From: Clostridiales bacterium
Lineage (GTDB): Bacteria; Bacillota; Clostridia; Christensenellales; CAG-138
DNA length: 64,000 nucleotides
Assembly (NCBI GenBank): GCA_004558825.1
Contig: SFDB01000007.1
Span: forward strand, 5,127-69,126
Reading direction: 5' to 3'
The translations under genes were made by a program, and so were the position numbers. The notes under the pieces are model-generated. The model searched no databases and was not told the DNA's origin. It worked only from the letters and a program-made list of their open reading frames with translations. Shown here one piece after another: positions 1 to 9,580 of this stretch (positions within the stretch are counted from its first letter, which is position 1; every line of letters begins with the position of its first letter).

Positions 1-1
1 C

Positions 2-781
2 CTTCGTCTGTACGAACCGACGGCAGGAAAAATCATCTATGACGGTACGGATATAACAAAGGGTAAAATGCTTCCCTACCGCCGCAAGATGCAAATAATC
101 TTTCAAGACCCCTCGGCCTCTCTTGACCCGCGCATGACCGTCGGCGAAATCGTTGGCGAGGCGATAGACATACATCACCTTGCGTCGAATAAAAACGAGC
201 GACGCGAATTGATTGAAGATCTTCTCGACAAGGTCGGCCTCAATACTGAGCACTCGAACCGCTACCCGCATGAATTCTCAGGCGGACAGCAGCAGAGGAT
301 AGGTATAGCGCGCGCGCTTGCCGTTCGTCCCGAGTTCATCGTCTGCGACGAGCCGATATCGGCGTTGGACGTATCCATACAGAGTCAGATAGTCAATATG
401 CTCGAGGACATGCAGACGGAACAGGGTCTGACGTACCTTTTCATTGCGCACGATTTATCCGTCGTACGCCACATAAGCAACAGAATAGGCGTAATGTATC
501 TTGGGAATCTCGTCGAGCTGGCATCGAGTTACGAACTTAACAAGCATCCGCTGCACCCATACTCAAAGACGCTGCTTTCTGCTGTGCCTGTTCCCGATCC
601 AAGGGTGAGCCGTGAAAGAAAGCGCATTGTCCTTGAGGGTGACGTGCCCAGCCCCATAAACCCGCCCGCGGGCTGCCGCTTCCATACGCGCTGCCCGTAT
701 GCAACGCCCCGGTGCTCCGAAAGCACGCCCGAGCTGCGCGAAGTCGAGTCCGGTCACTTTGTGGCCTGCCATCTCGTTTGA
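2..781 (+). CDS. oppF: Oligopeptide ABC transporter ATP-binding protein, C-terminal part
   Basis: This is the ATPase subunit of an oligopeptide importer, acting at the inner face of the membrane. The frame is open from base 2, so the start codon and Walker A motif lie upstream of the window. Visible are the Q-loop (IIFQDP), the ABC signature (FSGGQQQRIGIARAL), Walker B (FIVCDEPISALD), the H-loop (IAHDLS) and the C-terminal oligopeptide-transporter extension with its Cys cluster (CRFHTRCPYATPRC). That tail is typical of the OppD/OppF/DppD/DppF families. The substrate-binding lipoprotein follows 78 bases downstream on the same strand, so both probably belong to one operon whose permease genes lie upstream. 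OppF and DppF cannot be separated on sequence alone. Confidence 0.93.
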   Translation, partial: LRLYEPTAGKIIYDGTDITKGKMLPYRRKMQIIFQDPSASLDPRMTVGEIVGEAIDIHHLASNKNERRELIEDLLDKVGLNTEHSNRYPHEFSGGQQQRIGIARALAVRPEFIVCDEPISALDVSIQSQIVNMLEDMQTEQGLTYLFIAHDLSVVRHISNRIGVMYLGNLVELASSYELNKHPLHPYSKTLLSAVPVPDPRVSRERKRIVLEGDVPSPINPPAGCRFHTRCPYATPRCSESTPELREVESGHFVACHLV

Positions 782-803
782 TGCGCTGCGAAATAATCTT
801 TCG

Positions 804-837
804 GTTGTTTTGCCTAACGGCAATTTAATAAAACAAC
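804..837 (+). promoter_or_regulatory. Intercistronic stem-loop between oppF and oppA
   Basis: An outer stem GTTGTTTT/AAAACAAC encloses an inner stem TTGCC-TAAC-GGCAA. No U-run follows directly and the oppA ribosome-binding site (GGGAGG) starts about 10 bases later. Such hairpins between transporter genes and the binding-protein gene are known to act in mRNA processing or stabilisation of the binding-protein message; that role is inferred here. Confidence 0.45.
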
Positions 838-859
838 AAAAAATCAGGGAGGAACAACA

Positions 860-2494
860 ATGAAAAAAGTTCTGGCAATCATCATGGCATCGGTCATGGT
901 ACTGGCGCTTGCCGCCTGCACCGGCACAACCGTTGACAAAGACTTCGAGCTTAACGTCAACTTTGCATCGGAACCGCAGACTATCGACCCCGCGCTCAAC
1001 AGCGCAGTGGACGGCGCAGTCATGATCAACCACATGTTTGAAGGTCTCTACAAGTGGGTAGACGACGGCAATGGCAACGCGACTCTGGCGCTCGGCCAGG
1101 CGTCGGACGTTCAGGTCAACGATGATAAGACCGTCTACACGTTTACCATCCGCGAGGATGCAAAGTGGAGCGACGGTAAAGCAGTCACGGCGAACGATTT
1201 CGTATATGCCTGGCAGCGCCTCGTAGATCCTGCAACAGCAGCAGACTACAGCTACATGGCAGACATTCTTCTCAACGCAAACGAGATAATGGCGGGCGAA
1301 GCCGATAAGGCCACCCTCGGCGTAGAGGCCGTCGACGAGCACACACTCGTTGTCACGCTCCACACCCCCTGCCCCTATTTCGAGGAAATCATGGCTTTCC
1401 CGGCGCTCATGCCCGTACGTCAGGATATGATTGAAGCCGGCGGCGACCAGTGGACATTCAGCATCGATACCTATGTCGGCAACGGCCCGTACAAGATGGA
1501 AAGCTGGGAGCACGGCGCAAACATCCGTATCGTCAAATCCGAAACATACTACGACTATGCGAAGCTTGGCCCGAAGGCCATCAATTTCAAGCTGATGGAC
1601 GACGCTAACGCAATCTACGCAGCATATCAGTCGGGCGAGCTCAACTTCATTGAAGAAGTCCCGGTGGCGGAGATACCCGCTCTGCTCGAGTCCGGCGAAC
1701 TCGACATCGATCCTTACATCGGAACATATTATGTATGCTTCCAGACACAGAAAGCGCCGTTTGATGATGTCCGCGTGCGTAAGGCATTCAGCCTCACTAT
1801 CGACCGTAACTACATCGTCGAGCAGATCACACAGACAGGTCAGGTTCCCGCAACCGGATTCGTCCCGAGCGGCATCAACGATGCCGAGGGTGCATCGGGC
1901 GACGACTTCCGCACAGTAGGCGGCGACTACATGGATGTAAGCAAAGAAGCTTATGCCGCAAACTGCGAAGAAGCTCGCAGGCTTCTTGCCGAGGCGGGAT
2001 ATGCAAACGGCGAAGGCTTCCCCGTTGTCGAATACCTCTACAACACAAGCGAGAGCCATAAAGCCATCGGCGAAGCGCTCCAGCAGATGTGGCAGACAGA
2101 GCTTGGCGTAACAGTCAACCTCGTAAACCAGGAGTGGAACACATTCCTCCAGACGCGTAAAGAAGGTAACTACTCCATCGCGCGTAACGGTTGGATTGCC
2201 GACTACAACGACCCGATGAGCTTCCTTGACATGTGGATGACCGGCGGCGGCAACAACGACGCTCAGTACAGCAACGCAAAATATGACGATCTAATCAAGC
2301 AGGCTAAGGCGACAAACGATCCCGCCGAGCGCATGAAGCTCATGCATGAAGCAGAGGATATACTTATGGGCGAAGATGTCGTTCATGCGGCAATTTACTT
2401 CTATACCAACAAGCATATGTCCCAGGGCTTCAAGGGCATGTACTACACGCCTCTTGGATACTACTTCTTCACCTATGCTACACCCGCTAAGTAA
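860..2494 (+). CDS. oppA: Oligopeptide-binding lipoprotein (SBP family 5)
   Basis: Extracellular solute-binding lipoprotein that captures peptides for the Opp importer. The 544-residue product starts with a lipoprotein signal peptide: MKK, a hydrophobic stretch and the lipobox LAAC with Cys20 as the predicted lipidated residue. The mature part begins with the family-typical segment around FASEPQTIDPALNS and carries the YAWQR and GNGPYKMESWE motifs. The length matches OppA/DppA proteins. The ATG is preceded by GGGAGG at good spacing. It is the second gene after oppF and is closed by a strong hairpin terminator, so it ends the operon. Peptide specificity cannot be read from the sequence. Confidence 0.95.
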   Translation: MKKVLAIIMASVMVLALAACTGTTVDKDFELNVNFASEPQTIDPALNSAVDGAVMINHMFEGLYKWVDDGNGNATLALGQASDVQVNDDKTVYTFTIREDAKWSDGKAVTANDFVYAWQRLVDPATAADYSYMADILLNANEIMAGEADKATLGVEAVDEHTLVVTLHTPCPYFEEIMAFPALMPVRQDMIEAGGDQWTFSIDTYVGNGPYKMESWEHGANIRIVKSETYYDYAKLGPKAINFKLMDDANAIYAAYQSGELNFIEEVPVAEIPALLESGELDIDPYIGTYYVCFQTQKAPFDDVRVRKAFSLTIDRNYIVEQITQTGQVPATGFVPSGINDAEGASGDDFRTVGGDYMDVSKEAYAANCEEARRLLAEAGYANGEGFPVVEYLYNTSESHKAIGEALQQMWQTELGVTVNLVNQEWNTFLQTRKEGNYSIARNGWIADYNDPMSFLDMWMTGGGNNDAQYSNAKYDDLIKQAKATNDPAERMKLMHEAEDILMGEDVVHAAIYFYTNKHMSQGFKGMYYTPLGYYFFTYATPAK

Positions 2495-2520
2495 GCGACA
2501 GTAGCTTAAACGGACTACAA

Positions 2521-2558
2521 GCTCGGCACGGTACATGCCGCGCCGAGCTTTATTTTTT
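2521..2558 (+). terminator. Rho-independent terminator of the opp operon
   Basis: Stem GCTCGGC/GCCGAGC (2521-2527 with 2542-2548), extended inward by CGG/CCG pairing, is followed by a T-rich run (TTTATTTTTT). It lies 26 bases after the oppA stop. The remaining 200 bases up to the next gene show no clear promoter or gene. Confidence 0.85.
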
Positions 2559-2764
2559 CCAAAACAGCTCAAGAGCTTTTCATAGTCCTATTGAGCACGT
2601 TAAGCTCAGATTTATTTTCCATTTGCGCTATACGTCAGCAAATTAGTTTTAGACGATAATCTTTGCCTGTTTTGGGGCATAATACGTTGCGGTGGCCTAT
2701 ATCCGCTGTCACCCGCGTCCCGTGCGGCGCATACAATGGATTATGACTTTCGGAGGTGTAAGCA

Positions 2765-3499
2765 GTGCGCACATACTCGATAGGTACTCTCGAATACGAC
2801 ATCGATATGGGAAAGCTTATGAACAGGCGTCTAAAACAGTTTCAATGCAGCTTGGACGTATCGAGCGACGAGTCAAGGCGCAGCGTATCGGTCGAAATTG
2901 AGGCCGCAAGAGACGCCGAGCTTTGGATGTGCGCCGCTGCAGAGCTCGTTTCAAAGGATATAGCGCACTTTGAAATGGCGCGGATAATCAACAATTTTTT
3001 GATACCGATAGGTCAAAAGCAGCTTGCTCTCCCACAGGCCGTAAAAAGCGCGCGGACACTTAAAATCAGCGGCCGCGTGCGGCGCATGATAGCAGAGCAT
3101 TACAAGGAGTACGACCACTTAAATGTCGAAGGCTTCGTGCGTTTCAAAATGCGCGATATACTCGACGCTTGGGCGCTTTGTGCCGACAGAGCCGTTGAGG
3201 AGATAATTCTCCGCAGCGAATACCTCGAACTCATGGACGTTTTGAGTGAATATGTCCGCTCGCAGCCCCCAAAAATACGATACATAAGTGTGATACTTCA
3301 CCCTGACGGAAGCTGCACGCTGACCGACGACAGCGACTCGCGTATCGATTGCGCCTCGTGCAGCGATGATAGTGTTCTTAGTCTGCTCATAAGCCTTGCG
3401 CCCGAACGGATAACCGTCTACGACCTCTCAGGTAATAGCGACTCTCTTCTTTCTGAAGCGCTCATGCGCGTATTCGTTGACAGAGTGCACTTTTTTTAA
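2765..3499 (+). CDS. ytxC: YtxC-like putative sporulation protein
   Basis: The 244-residue product matches what is known of the YtxC family: an alpha-helical N-terminal half, the family-like segment VEGFVRFKMRDIL followed by a helix with AVEEIILRSEYLELMDVL, and a C-terminal alpha/beta end (LISLAPERITVYDL ... VFVDRVHFF). The biochemical role of YtxC is unknown; it is found in endospore-forming lineages. The start is GTG, chosen because GGAGG lies 8 bases upstream. There is no signal peptide or membrane segment. It stands alone between the opp operon and the exporter. It is a useful marker that the organism descends from spore formers, not proof that it sporulates. Confidence 0.75.
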   Translation: MRTYSIGTLEYDIDMGKLMNRRLKQFQCSLDVSSDESRRSVSVEIEAARDAELWMCAAAELVSKDIAHFEMARIINNFLIPIGQKQLALPQAVKSARTLKISGRVRRMIAEHYKEYDHLNVEGFVRFKMRDILDAWALCADRAVEEIILRSEYLELMDVLSEYVRSQPPKIRYISVILHPDGSCTLTDDSDSRIDCASCSDDSVLSLLISLAPERITVYDLSGNSDSLLSEALMRVFVDRVHFF

Positions 3500-3608
3500 T
3501 GCCATATTTCACATTTCCGACAGATTTATTACACATTGCCTCATATAAATGTACCTCGCATATGTGATATACTTTTGACAAGATTCGGTAAAATCTCGGA
3601 GGAGTATT

Positions 3609-6600
3609 ATGCTTTCGCGCTACAGCGTAAAAAGACCGCTGACCGTAATAATGATAGTCATTCTTGTCATTATTCTAGGCGTTATATCATTCACAAACAT
3701 GACGACGGATCTTCTTCCAAATATGGATTTTCCATACGTCGTAATGTACACCTCTTTTCCCGGCGCAAGCCCCGAAAAGATTGAAACGATGGTCACAAAG
3801 CCGCTTGAATCTGCCGTTTCGACATTGAGCGGCATAGAGTCGGTGCAAAGCGTCTCGTATGAAAACGTCAGTTTAATAATCATTGAGTTTTCATACGGAG
3901 TCAACATGGACAGCGTTCTCATCGAGCTTTCGAGCGAAAATTAACCCCGACATGCTGCCCGTAATGGTGCTCAGCGCAGGCGTGCGTGACATGGATGAAA
4001 TAGCAGCGTCAGACTTCGTGACGAAAAACGTAGTGCCTGCAATCGAACGCGTTAACGGCGTCGCCACTGTATCTACGGCAGGTCTTTTGAAGGAAGAAAT
4101 TCGCGTGACGCTCAGCTCTTCGAAGATAGACGCTTTGAACGACAGGATACTCGGCGCTGTGGATTCAGAGCTTTTAGAGGTTCAAAAACAGCTTCGCGAC
4201 GCTCGCAAAGAACTCGAAGAAAAGAAAAAACAGTTTGAAACGGAAAGCAAGTCGCAGCTTGACGAACTCAACTCCGCCGAAAGCGCCGTCGCAGATGGCT
4301 ACGCGCAGATTAACGAAGGCTACGCACAACTCGACGCTACATACGCAAGCCTGACCGCACAGCTCAACGAGCTGAAAACGAAGCGCGCACAGCTCGTCGA
4401 CTTAATTGACGGCGTAAATAACATGGAAACTCTCGAAAACATGCTGCGCCTCGCCGAAGCTGCCGTTTCCGAAGCCGAAAAGGCCCTTGAATTTGCAAAA
4501 AACGAAATTGCAAAGCTCGAAAGCAGGCTATCCGCTCTTCAAGCGCAGCTCGATGAGCTTGAGGACACTCCCGAAAACGCCGAGGCTCGTGCAGAGCTGA
4601 TAGCGCAGATTGAAGAGCTTGAATCCCAGATAGCGTTTGCAAATGCGGCGCTGAGCATAGCGCAAAGCCGCTTCGAAGAGCTTAAGGCGCAATACGAGGC
4701 GCTCAAGGCGCAGTACGAGGCGCTTACAGCAGCGCTTGACGCGCTCGGAAATCCCGAAGTCGCAGAGCTTGAGTCGATGCTCGCGCAAGTCGACAATGGT
4801 ATTGCACAGATTGAGGACGGCCTTAATCAGGTAGCCGCTGCACGCGCGGAGCTTGATGCAGCGAAAGCGGAACTCGACGAAAACAGTCAACAGGTATCTA
4901 GCGGCAAAGCAAGCCTTCAGAGCATTCTCCGTTCCGCCGCAAAGCAGATATCGGACGCGGAAGCAGAGCTTGAAAAGGCAGAGGCCGATTTTGAGGCTGC
5001 GCGCGATGAGGCCTACGCAAAAGCAAACATAGATGGAGTTATCACCCCGTCTATGCTGAACGGAATACTCCTTGCCGATAATTTCTCGCTGCCCGCGGGC
5101 TATTCCTATGACGGCGACATACGTTATCCCGTCAAAGTCGGCGAGCCGTTCACAGATGTTGGCGAGATAGCGTCGCTCGAGCTTTTTACGCTCCCTATAG
5201 ACGGTTTTGAACCGATACGAATCGACGACATCGCAGACGTGCAGATAACAAATAACGCCGGAGAATCGTATGTTCGGCTTAATGGCAACAACGCGATAAT
5301 GATTACTGTAGACAAGCAGAGCAACTATTCGACATCAGCCGTTTCCAAATCGATTCAAAAGGCGCTTAATAAACTTGAGGGCGAATACGAGTCTCTGGAG
5401 CTTGCCGTTCTCATGAACCAGGGAGTATACATCGATATCGTAATCAAATCCGTCATTTCGAACCTGCTGCTCGGCGGTGCGCTTGCAATAGTCATACTGT
5501 TTCTGTTCCTCAGGAGTGGCCGCGCTACATTCATAGTCGCCGCAAGCATACCGATAAGCCTTACGCTCGCCGTGGTGCTCATGTACTTCACTAAGGTCAA
5601 CCTAAACGTACTATCGCTGGCAGGGCTTGCGCTCGGCGTCGGAATGCTCGTCGACAACAGCATTATAGCTATTGAAAACATATACCGTCTGCGGCTTGAG
5701 GGCATACCTGCCGCCAAAGCTGCCGTTCAGGGTGCAAAACAGATATCGGGTTCTGTATTCGCCTCCACGTTAACTACTGTATGTGTGTTTTTGCCTATAG
5801 TTTTCACCGACGGCATAACAAAGCAGCTTTTCAGCGATATGGGGCTTACTATAGCATACTCGCTGCTCGCAAGCCTTATTGTAGCGCTGACGCTTGTTCC
5901 CGCGCTGTCATCGACAATGCTGAAAAACAAGACACACAAGCAATCCCGATACCACGATAAGTTCCGTGATGCTTACGGCCATGCACTCAGTTTTTCGCTA
6001 AAGCATAAATGGATAGTTTTCGCCGGCGTATCGCTGCTACTCGTGCTCAGCATAGTATGTGCGCTTACGATGGGCACCGAGTTCATTCCCGACTCAGACT
6101 TTTCCGAGATAATGGTCACCGTTTCGGTTGACTCGGATGTGACCACAGAGCAGGCGCGTGAAATCGCCGATACGCTTACCGATAGAATATTGGCAATGGA
6201 GAGCGTAAACTCCGTAGGCGTGTCGCAGGGCTCGTCGTCGGGTTTAAGCCTTGACAGCAGCAACGGGCTGAGCATGTATGTAGTACTGAACGACAAGCGC
6301 AAGGTTACAAGCATGGAGGTATCCGAGAATATAGTCGCCGCCGCTTCCGACCTTGATTGCGCCGTTTCGGCGAACACAGTCATATCGCGTATGACAAGTT
6401 TCTTAGGCTCGGGCATAGAGCTTGAAATACGCGGCGACAGCATAGACGAGCTCAAGCGCATAGCAACGGACGTCGCCGCCGAGCTTGAGTCAATCCCAGG
6501 CACATACAATGTTTCTTCGGGCGTCGAAAACGCTGCGGTTGAGCTCAAGGTCGTCATCGACAAAAACAGCGCACTAAAATACGGCCTTACCGTTGCGCAG

Positions 6601-7518
6601 GTTTATCAGCAGCTTTCAGCGGAGCTGTCGTCGGAAAGCGCAGCAACGACCGTGACGCTTGACGATAAGGATTATCCTGTCATAGTCGCAAAAGATGAAA
6701 AAATGCAGATCTCATACGACAAGCTCATGGACTGCGGGCTTGTCGGCACCGAAAACGGCGAAGAAATCAAGCTAAAACTCAGTGACATCGCTACGCTCTC
6801 GGAGGAAATCGGTCTGCCGTCCATACATCGCAACAACTATGTCCACTATATCTCCGTCACTGCAAGCGTGGACGAGTCACACAACGCCGGTAAGATAAGC
6901 AGACAGATTGAAGGATTCATCTCCGATTACGACCTTCCCGACGGTTATACCATAAGCGAAAAGGGCGAGAACAAGCTCGTCTCCGACGCCATCAACGACG
7001 TCATACTCATGATTGCGCTTGCAATAGTGCTCATATATGCGATAATGGCTGCGCAGTTCCAATCTCTGCTGTCGCCGTTCATAGTGATGTTCACAATACC
7101 TCTGGCGTTCACGGGGGGAATACTGCTGCTTTGGATATGCGGTTTTAACCTCAGCATAATAGCGTTGCTCGGCATGTTGATACTGGTAGGCGTGGTTGTC
7201 AATAACGGCATAGTGTTCATTGACTTCACAAATAGACTTCGCAAAGACGGTATGGAGCGGCACGATGCACTTATCGAAGCGGGCAAAACGCGTATGCGTC
7301 CTATACTCATGACGGCGCTGACAACAATACTTGGCCTCATGACAATGCTTTTCGGCCTCGGCACCGGAACCGATATGCTCCAGCCGATGGCGGCCGTCAT
7401 GATTGGCGGGCTCACTTATGCAACGGCGCTGACAATGTTCGTTGTGCCGCTGCTCTACGATATAATGTGCAAAAAGCCGCCAAAGGTGGTAGATGTGGGC
7501 GACAGCAAAGAGGAATAG
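3609..7518 (+). pseudogene. RND-family exporter with coiled-coil insertion, frameshifted near the N-terminus
   Basis: Resistance-nodulation-division permease (SwrC/HAE1-like), proton-driven export of hydrophobic substrates. The first frame (3609-3944) encodes TM1 and the start of the first porter domain, ending at VLIELSSEN-stop. The rest continues in another frame from about 3931 (AKINPDMLPV) to 7518 with no further stop. Compared with the family, roughly 25 residues that normally link these two segments are absent, so the lesion is a short deletion that also shifts frame. The distal part keeps the RND TM block and the GVGMLVDNSIIAIENI helix with the conserved Asp. An uncommon feature is a long insertion (nt about 4165-5030, near 285 residues) of Glu/Ala/Leu-rich heptads in the porter domain, predicted coiled coil. 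No adaptor or TolC gene is adjacent. It could be a true pseudogene, a programmed variant or an assembly fault. Confidence 0.8.
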
Positions 7519-7570
7519 CTCCTTCTAAAATATTTCCAAGGAAATACCGTACGGCGAAATGATTTTTAAT

Positions 7571-7839
7571 CTGAAATGCCCCGCGCAGTGTGTGCGCGGG
7601 GCGTAAGACTGTCGAAAAAGTGGCTAAACGCCACTTTTTCGATTTTTTGCGGGTTTCGCCTCTCGCATTTGCTCCCGGGCGGCGAAACCCGCGGGGTACG
7701 AAAACCTCCGGGTTTTCATCCGTTCTGACGCACATGTCGTCAGAGCCGGATTGAACATAAGGGGCTGCGGCCCCTTATCAACTCCAGGGTTTATCGACGG
7801 GCTGAAATGCCCCGCGCAGTGTGTGCGCGGGGCATAAGG
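7571..7839. repeat. Five-hairpin 190-bp repeat, copy 1, with flanking duplicated hairpin
   Basis: The core (7610-7799, 190 bp) starts TGTCGAAAAA and ends in a slightly degenerate inverted copy. Inside are five successive hairpins: CGAAAAAGTGGC/GCCACTTTTTCG, GCGGGTTTCGCC/GGCGAAACCCGC, GAAAACC/GGGTTTTC, CTGACG/CGTCAG and AAGGGGC/GCCCCTT. It is bracketed by two near-identical direct copies (about 37 bp, one mismatch) of a GC-rich hairpin with stem GCCCCGCGCA/TGCGCGGGGC (7578-7602 and 7809-7833). No plausible gene is present. It sits between the convergent RND gene and ricT, so the outer hairpins may also terminate transcription. Copies 2 and 3 are near 17.9 and 55.9 kb. Confidence 0.85.
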
Positions 7840-7851
7840 TTATAAAGCGAT

Positions 7852-8664
7852 TTATTTTATCTCCTCAAGGTCCTTATATGAATACTCGCGTATCTCAGGC
7901 GTACCGTCGTTCAGCGTCACCTTTACCTTTGTACGTTCCGTTATGACGTTGTTTTCAAGCACCACGCCCGGTCCGTCGCAAGTAGAAACTTCTTTACCTA
8001 TGCACGGCATCAGCTTCCTCATGCTCTCGTAGCATTCCTGCTCATATTGCAGGCAGCACATAAGCCTGCCGCATATTCCCGATATCTTTGTCGGGCTGAG
8101 TGAAAGGCTTTGCTCTTTCGCCATTTTTATCGATACCGGCACAAAATCGTTAAGGAACGCGTTGCAGCATATTTTTCGCCCGCAAGAGCCGTATCCGCCT
8201 ATAAGGCGCGCCTCATCGCGGACGCCTATCTGCCTTAGCTCAATGCGCGTCTTAAACACTGAGGCAAGGTCCTTCACCAGCGCTCTGAAGTCAATCCTTC
8301 CATCTGCAGTAAAGTAGAACGTAATCTTACTGCCTGAAAATGCGTACTCAACGCCCGAAAGCTTCATATCAAGTCCATGAGCGGCAATCTTTTCCGTGCA
8401 TATATCGAACGCTTCGGCTTCCTTCTGCCTGTTTTGTGCGTCTTTTTCCTTGTCCTCCTGCGTTGCGACCCTTATTACGGGCTTCAGCGGAGATACAATA
8501 TGCTCGTCATCCACCTCATGCACCTCGGATACGGCCGTTGTAAACTCGGGCCCCTGCTGCGTCTCTACAATAACATTGTCGCCCTCATGTATTTCAATAC
8601 CGGCAGGATCAAAGTAGTATACTTTTCCTCCCGTTCTGAATTTTATATCAATTACTGTCTGCAT
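7852..8664 (-). CDS. ricT: RicT/YaaT, PSP1-domain protein
   Basis: RicT forms a complex with RicA and RicF that carries iron-sulfur clusters and steers RNase Y-dependent mRNA maturation in Firmicutes, affecting sporulation, competence and biofilm. The 270-residue product has the PSP1 domain with the two diagnostic cysteine blocks CGRKICC and CGRLMCCLQYE, matching the cluster ligands. The start is MQTVIDIKF at 8664, preceded by GGAGG; the 14 residues upstream in the open frame overlap holB and lack a ribosome-binding site. It is last in the yaaO-HAD-darA-holB-ricT run, the same neighbourhood as yaaT in Bacillus. Confidence 0.93.
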   Translation of the reverse strand: MQTVIDIKFRTGGKVYYFDPAGIEIHEGDNVIVETQQGPEFTTAVSEVHEVDDEHIVSPLKPVIRVATQEDKEKDAQNRQKEAEAFDICTEKIAAHGLDMKLSGVEYAFSGSKITFYFTADGRIDFRALVKDLASVFKTRIELRQIGVRDEARLIGGYGSCGRKICCNAFLNDFVPVSIKMAKEQSLSLSPTKISGICGRLMCCLQYEQECYESMRKLMPCIGKEVSTCDGPGVVLENNVITERTKVKVTLNDGTPEIREYSYKDLEEIK

Positions 8665-8683
8665 TTTTCCTCCGTTCACCGCG

Positions 8684-9580
8684 TCAGTCCAACGGCTGCG
8701 CGGCAATTATTTGAGCCGTGCTGGCAATGAGCCTGTCAAACGCGGCGCCTATTCCGTATTTCATATCGATACGCCCAAGCGTTTCGGTAAGCAGCTTAAT
8801 AATATCGCCTATTATCGAAATTGTAAAGCCGTCGTCAGTCAATCCGCCGTTTTCAACGGCATTTTCAAGCATTTTGCGCATGTATGCCAGCATGTATTCG
8901 GCCGAGTTTCTTGCGCTCTGTCTGTCTTTCGAAAACGTTTTTACCGAGTCAAAAGGCATTTCACTCTTTAAGATTGTCTTTATAAACGCCTCGGCGTTAT
9001 CGCATAGCTGGGCAGCCTTGTCGTCCGAGCAAAGTCTCCTCGCCCTGCTCATGCTCCCGTCGGCATACGGCGCATATTTTTCAGCGCACTGCCTGTCAAA
9101 GCCTTCCAGTATAAGTGTGTTCAGTATATCTTCGTCATTCATCTGCGGCAAGCGCAGTTTTGTGCAGCGCGAACGTATCGTCGGCAGCACGCCCGACTCC
9201 GTGCCGCTCAGAAATATCACCGTCCCCTCCGGCGGCTCTTCGAGCGTCTTCAGAAGAGTGTTTTGTTTTTTTTCGTCAAGAAGCTGAGCATCCTTCAAAA
9301 ACACGACGCGCATCCCGTCCGAAAAAGTGCGCATGGGCAATTCTGCCTGCATCTGCCTTATATCATCTATCGTAGCTTCGGCGCAGTTTATATTCAAAAA
9401 ATCAGCGTATGAGCTTATGTCGCGCCTCTCGTCGCCCGTGCAAAGCAATGCTGCCGCACGCCTTATCAAGTTCTCCGAACGCTCGGTATCCGGGGACGAC
9501 ACAAAATAAGCGTGAGAATAGCTCCCCCGCTTTATTCCGCCGAGAAATCTTTGGCTGAGAACATCGAGCGCGTGATCCAT
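8684..9580 (-). CDS. holB: DNA polymerase III subunit delta'
   Basis: Clamp-loader subunit that helps place the sliding clamp on primed DNA. The 298-residue product has the N-terminal AAA+ fold with HAYFVSS in place of a functional Walker A (delta' subunits are typically ATPase-poor), the KNTLLKTLEEPP helix, and the SRC motif (PTIRSRCTKL) that supplies the arginine finger to the neighbouring subunit. The four-cysteine zinc site found in many homologues is not evident. Its ATG overlaps the darA stop as TGATG, so the two are translationally coupled. The order darA-holB-ricT is the conserved Firmicutes order. Confidence 0.92.
   Translation of the reverse strand: MDHALDVLSQRFLGGIKRGSYSHAYFVSSPDTERSENLIRRAAALLCTGDERRDISSYADFLNINCAEATIDDIRQMQAELPMRTFSDGMRVVFLKDAQLLDEKKQNTLLKTLEEPPEGTVIFLSGTESGVLPTIRSRCTKLRLPQMNDEDILNTLILEGFDRQCAEKYAPYADGSMSRARRLCSDDKAAQLCDNAEAFIKTILKSEMPFDSVKTFSKDRQSARNSAEYMLAYMRKMLENAVENGGLTDDGFTISIIGDIIKLLTETLGRIDMKYGIGAAFDRLIASTAQIIAAQPLD

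Noticed and set aside
563..2059. Minus-strand frame of about 498 codons opposite oppA
   Set aside because: Antisense to a well-supported gene, with unnatural composition and no start signal.
7610..7799. Hairpin-rich stretch as simple terminators or a CRISPR fragment
   Set aside because: The same 190-bp unit recurs at 55.9 kb with matching ends, so it is treated as a repeat element instead.
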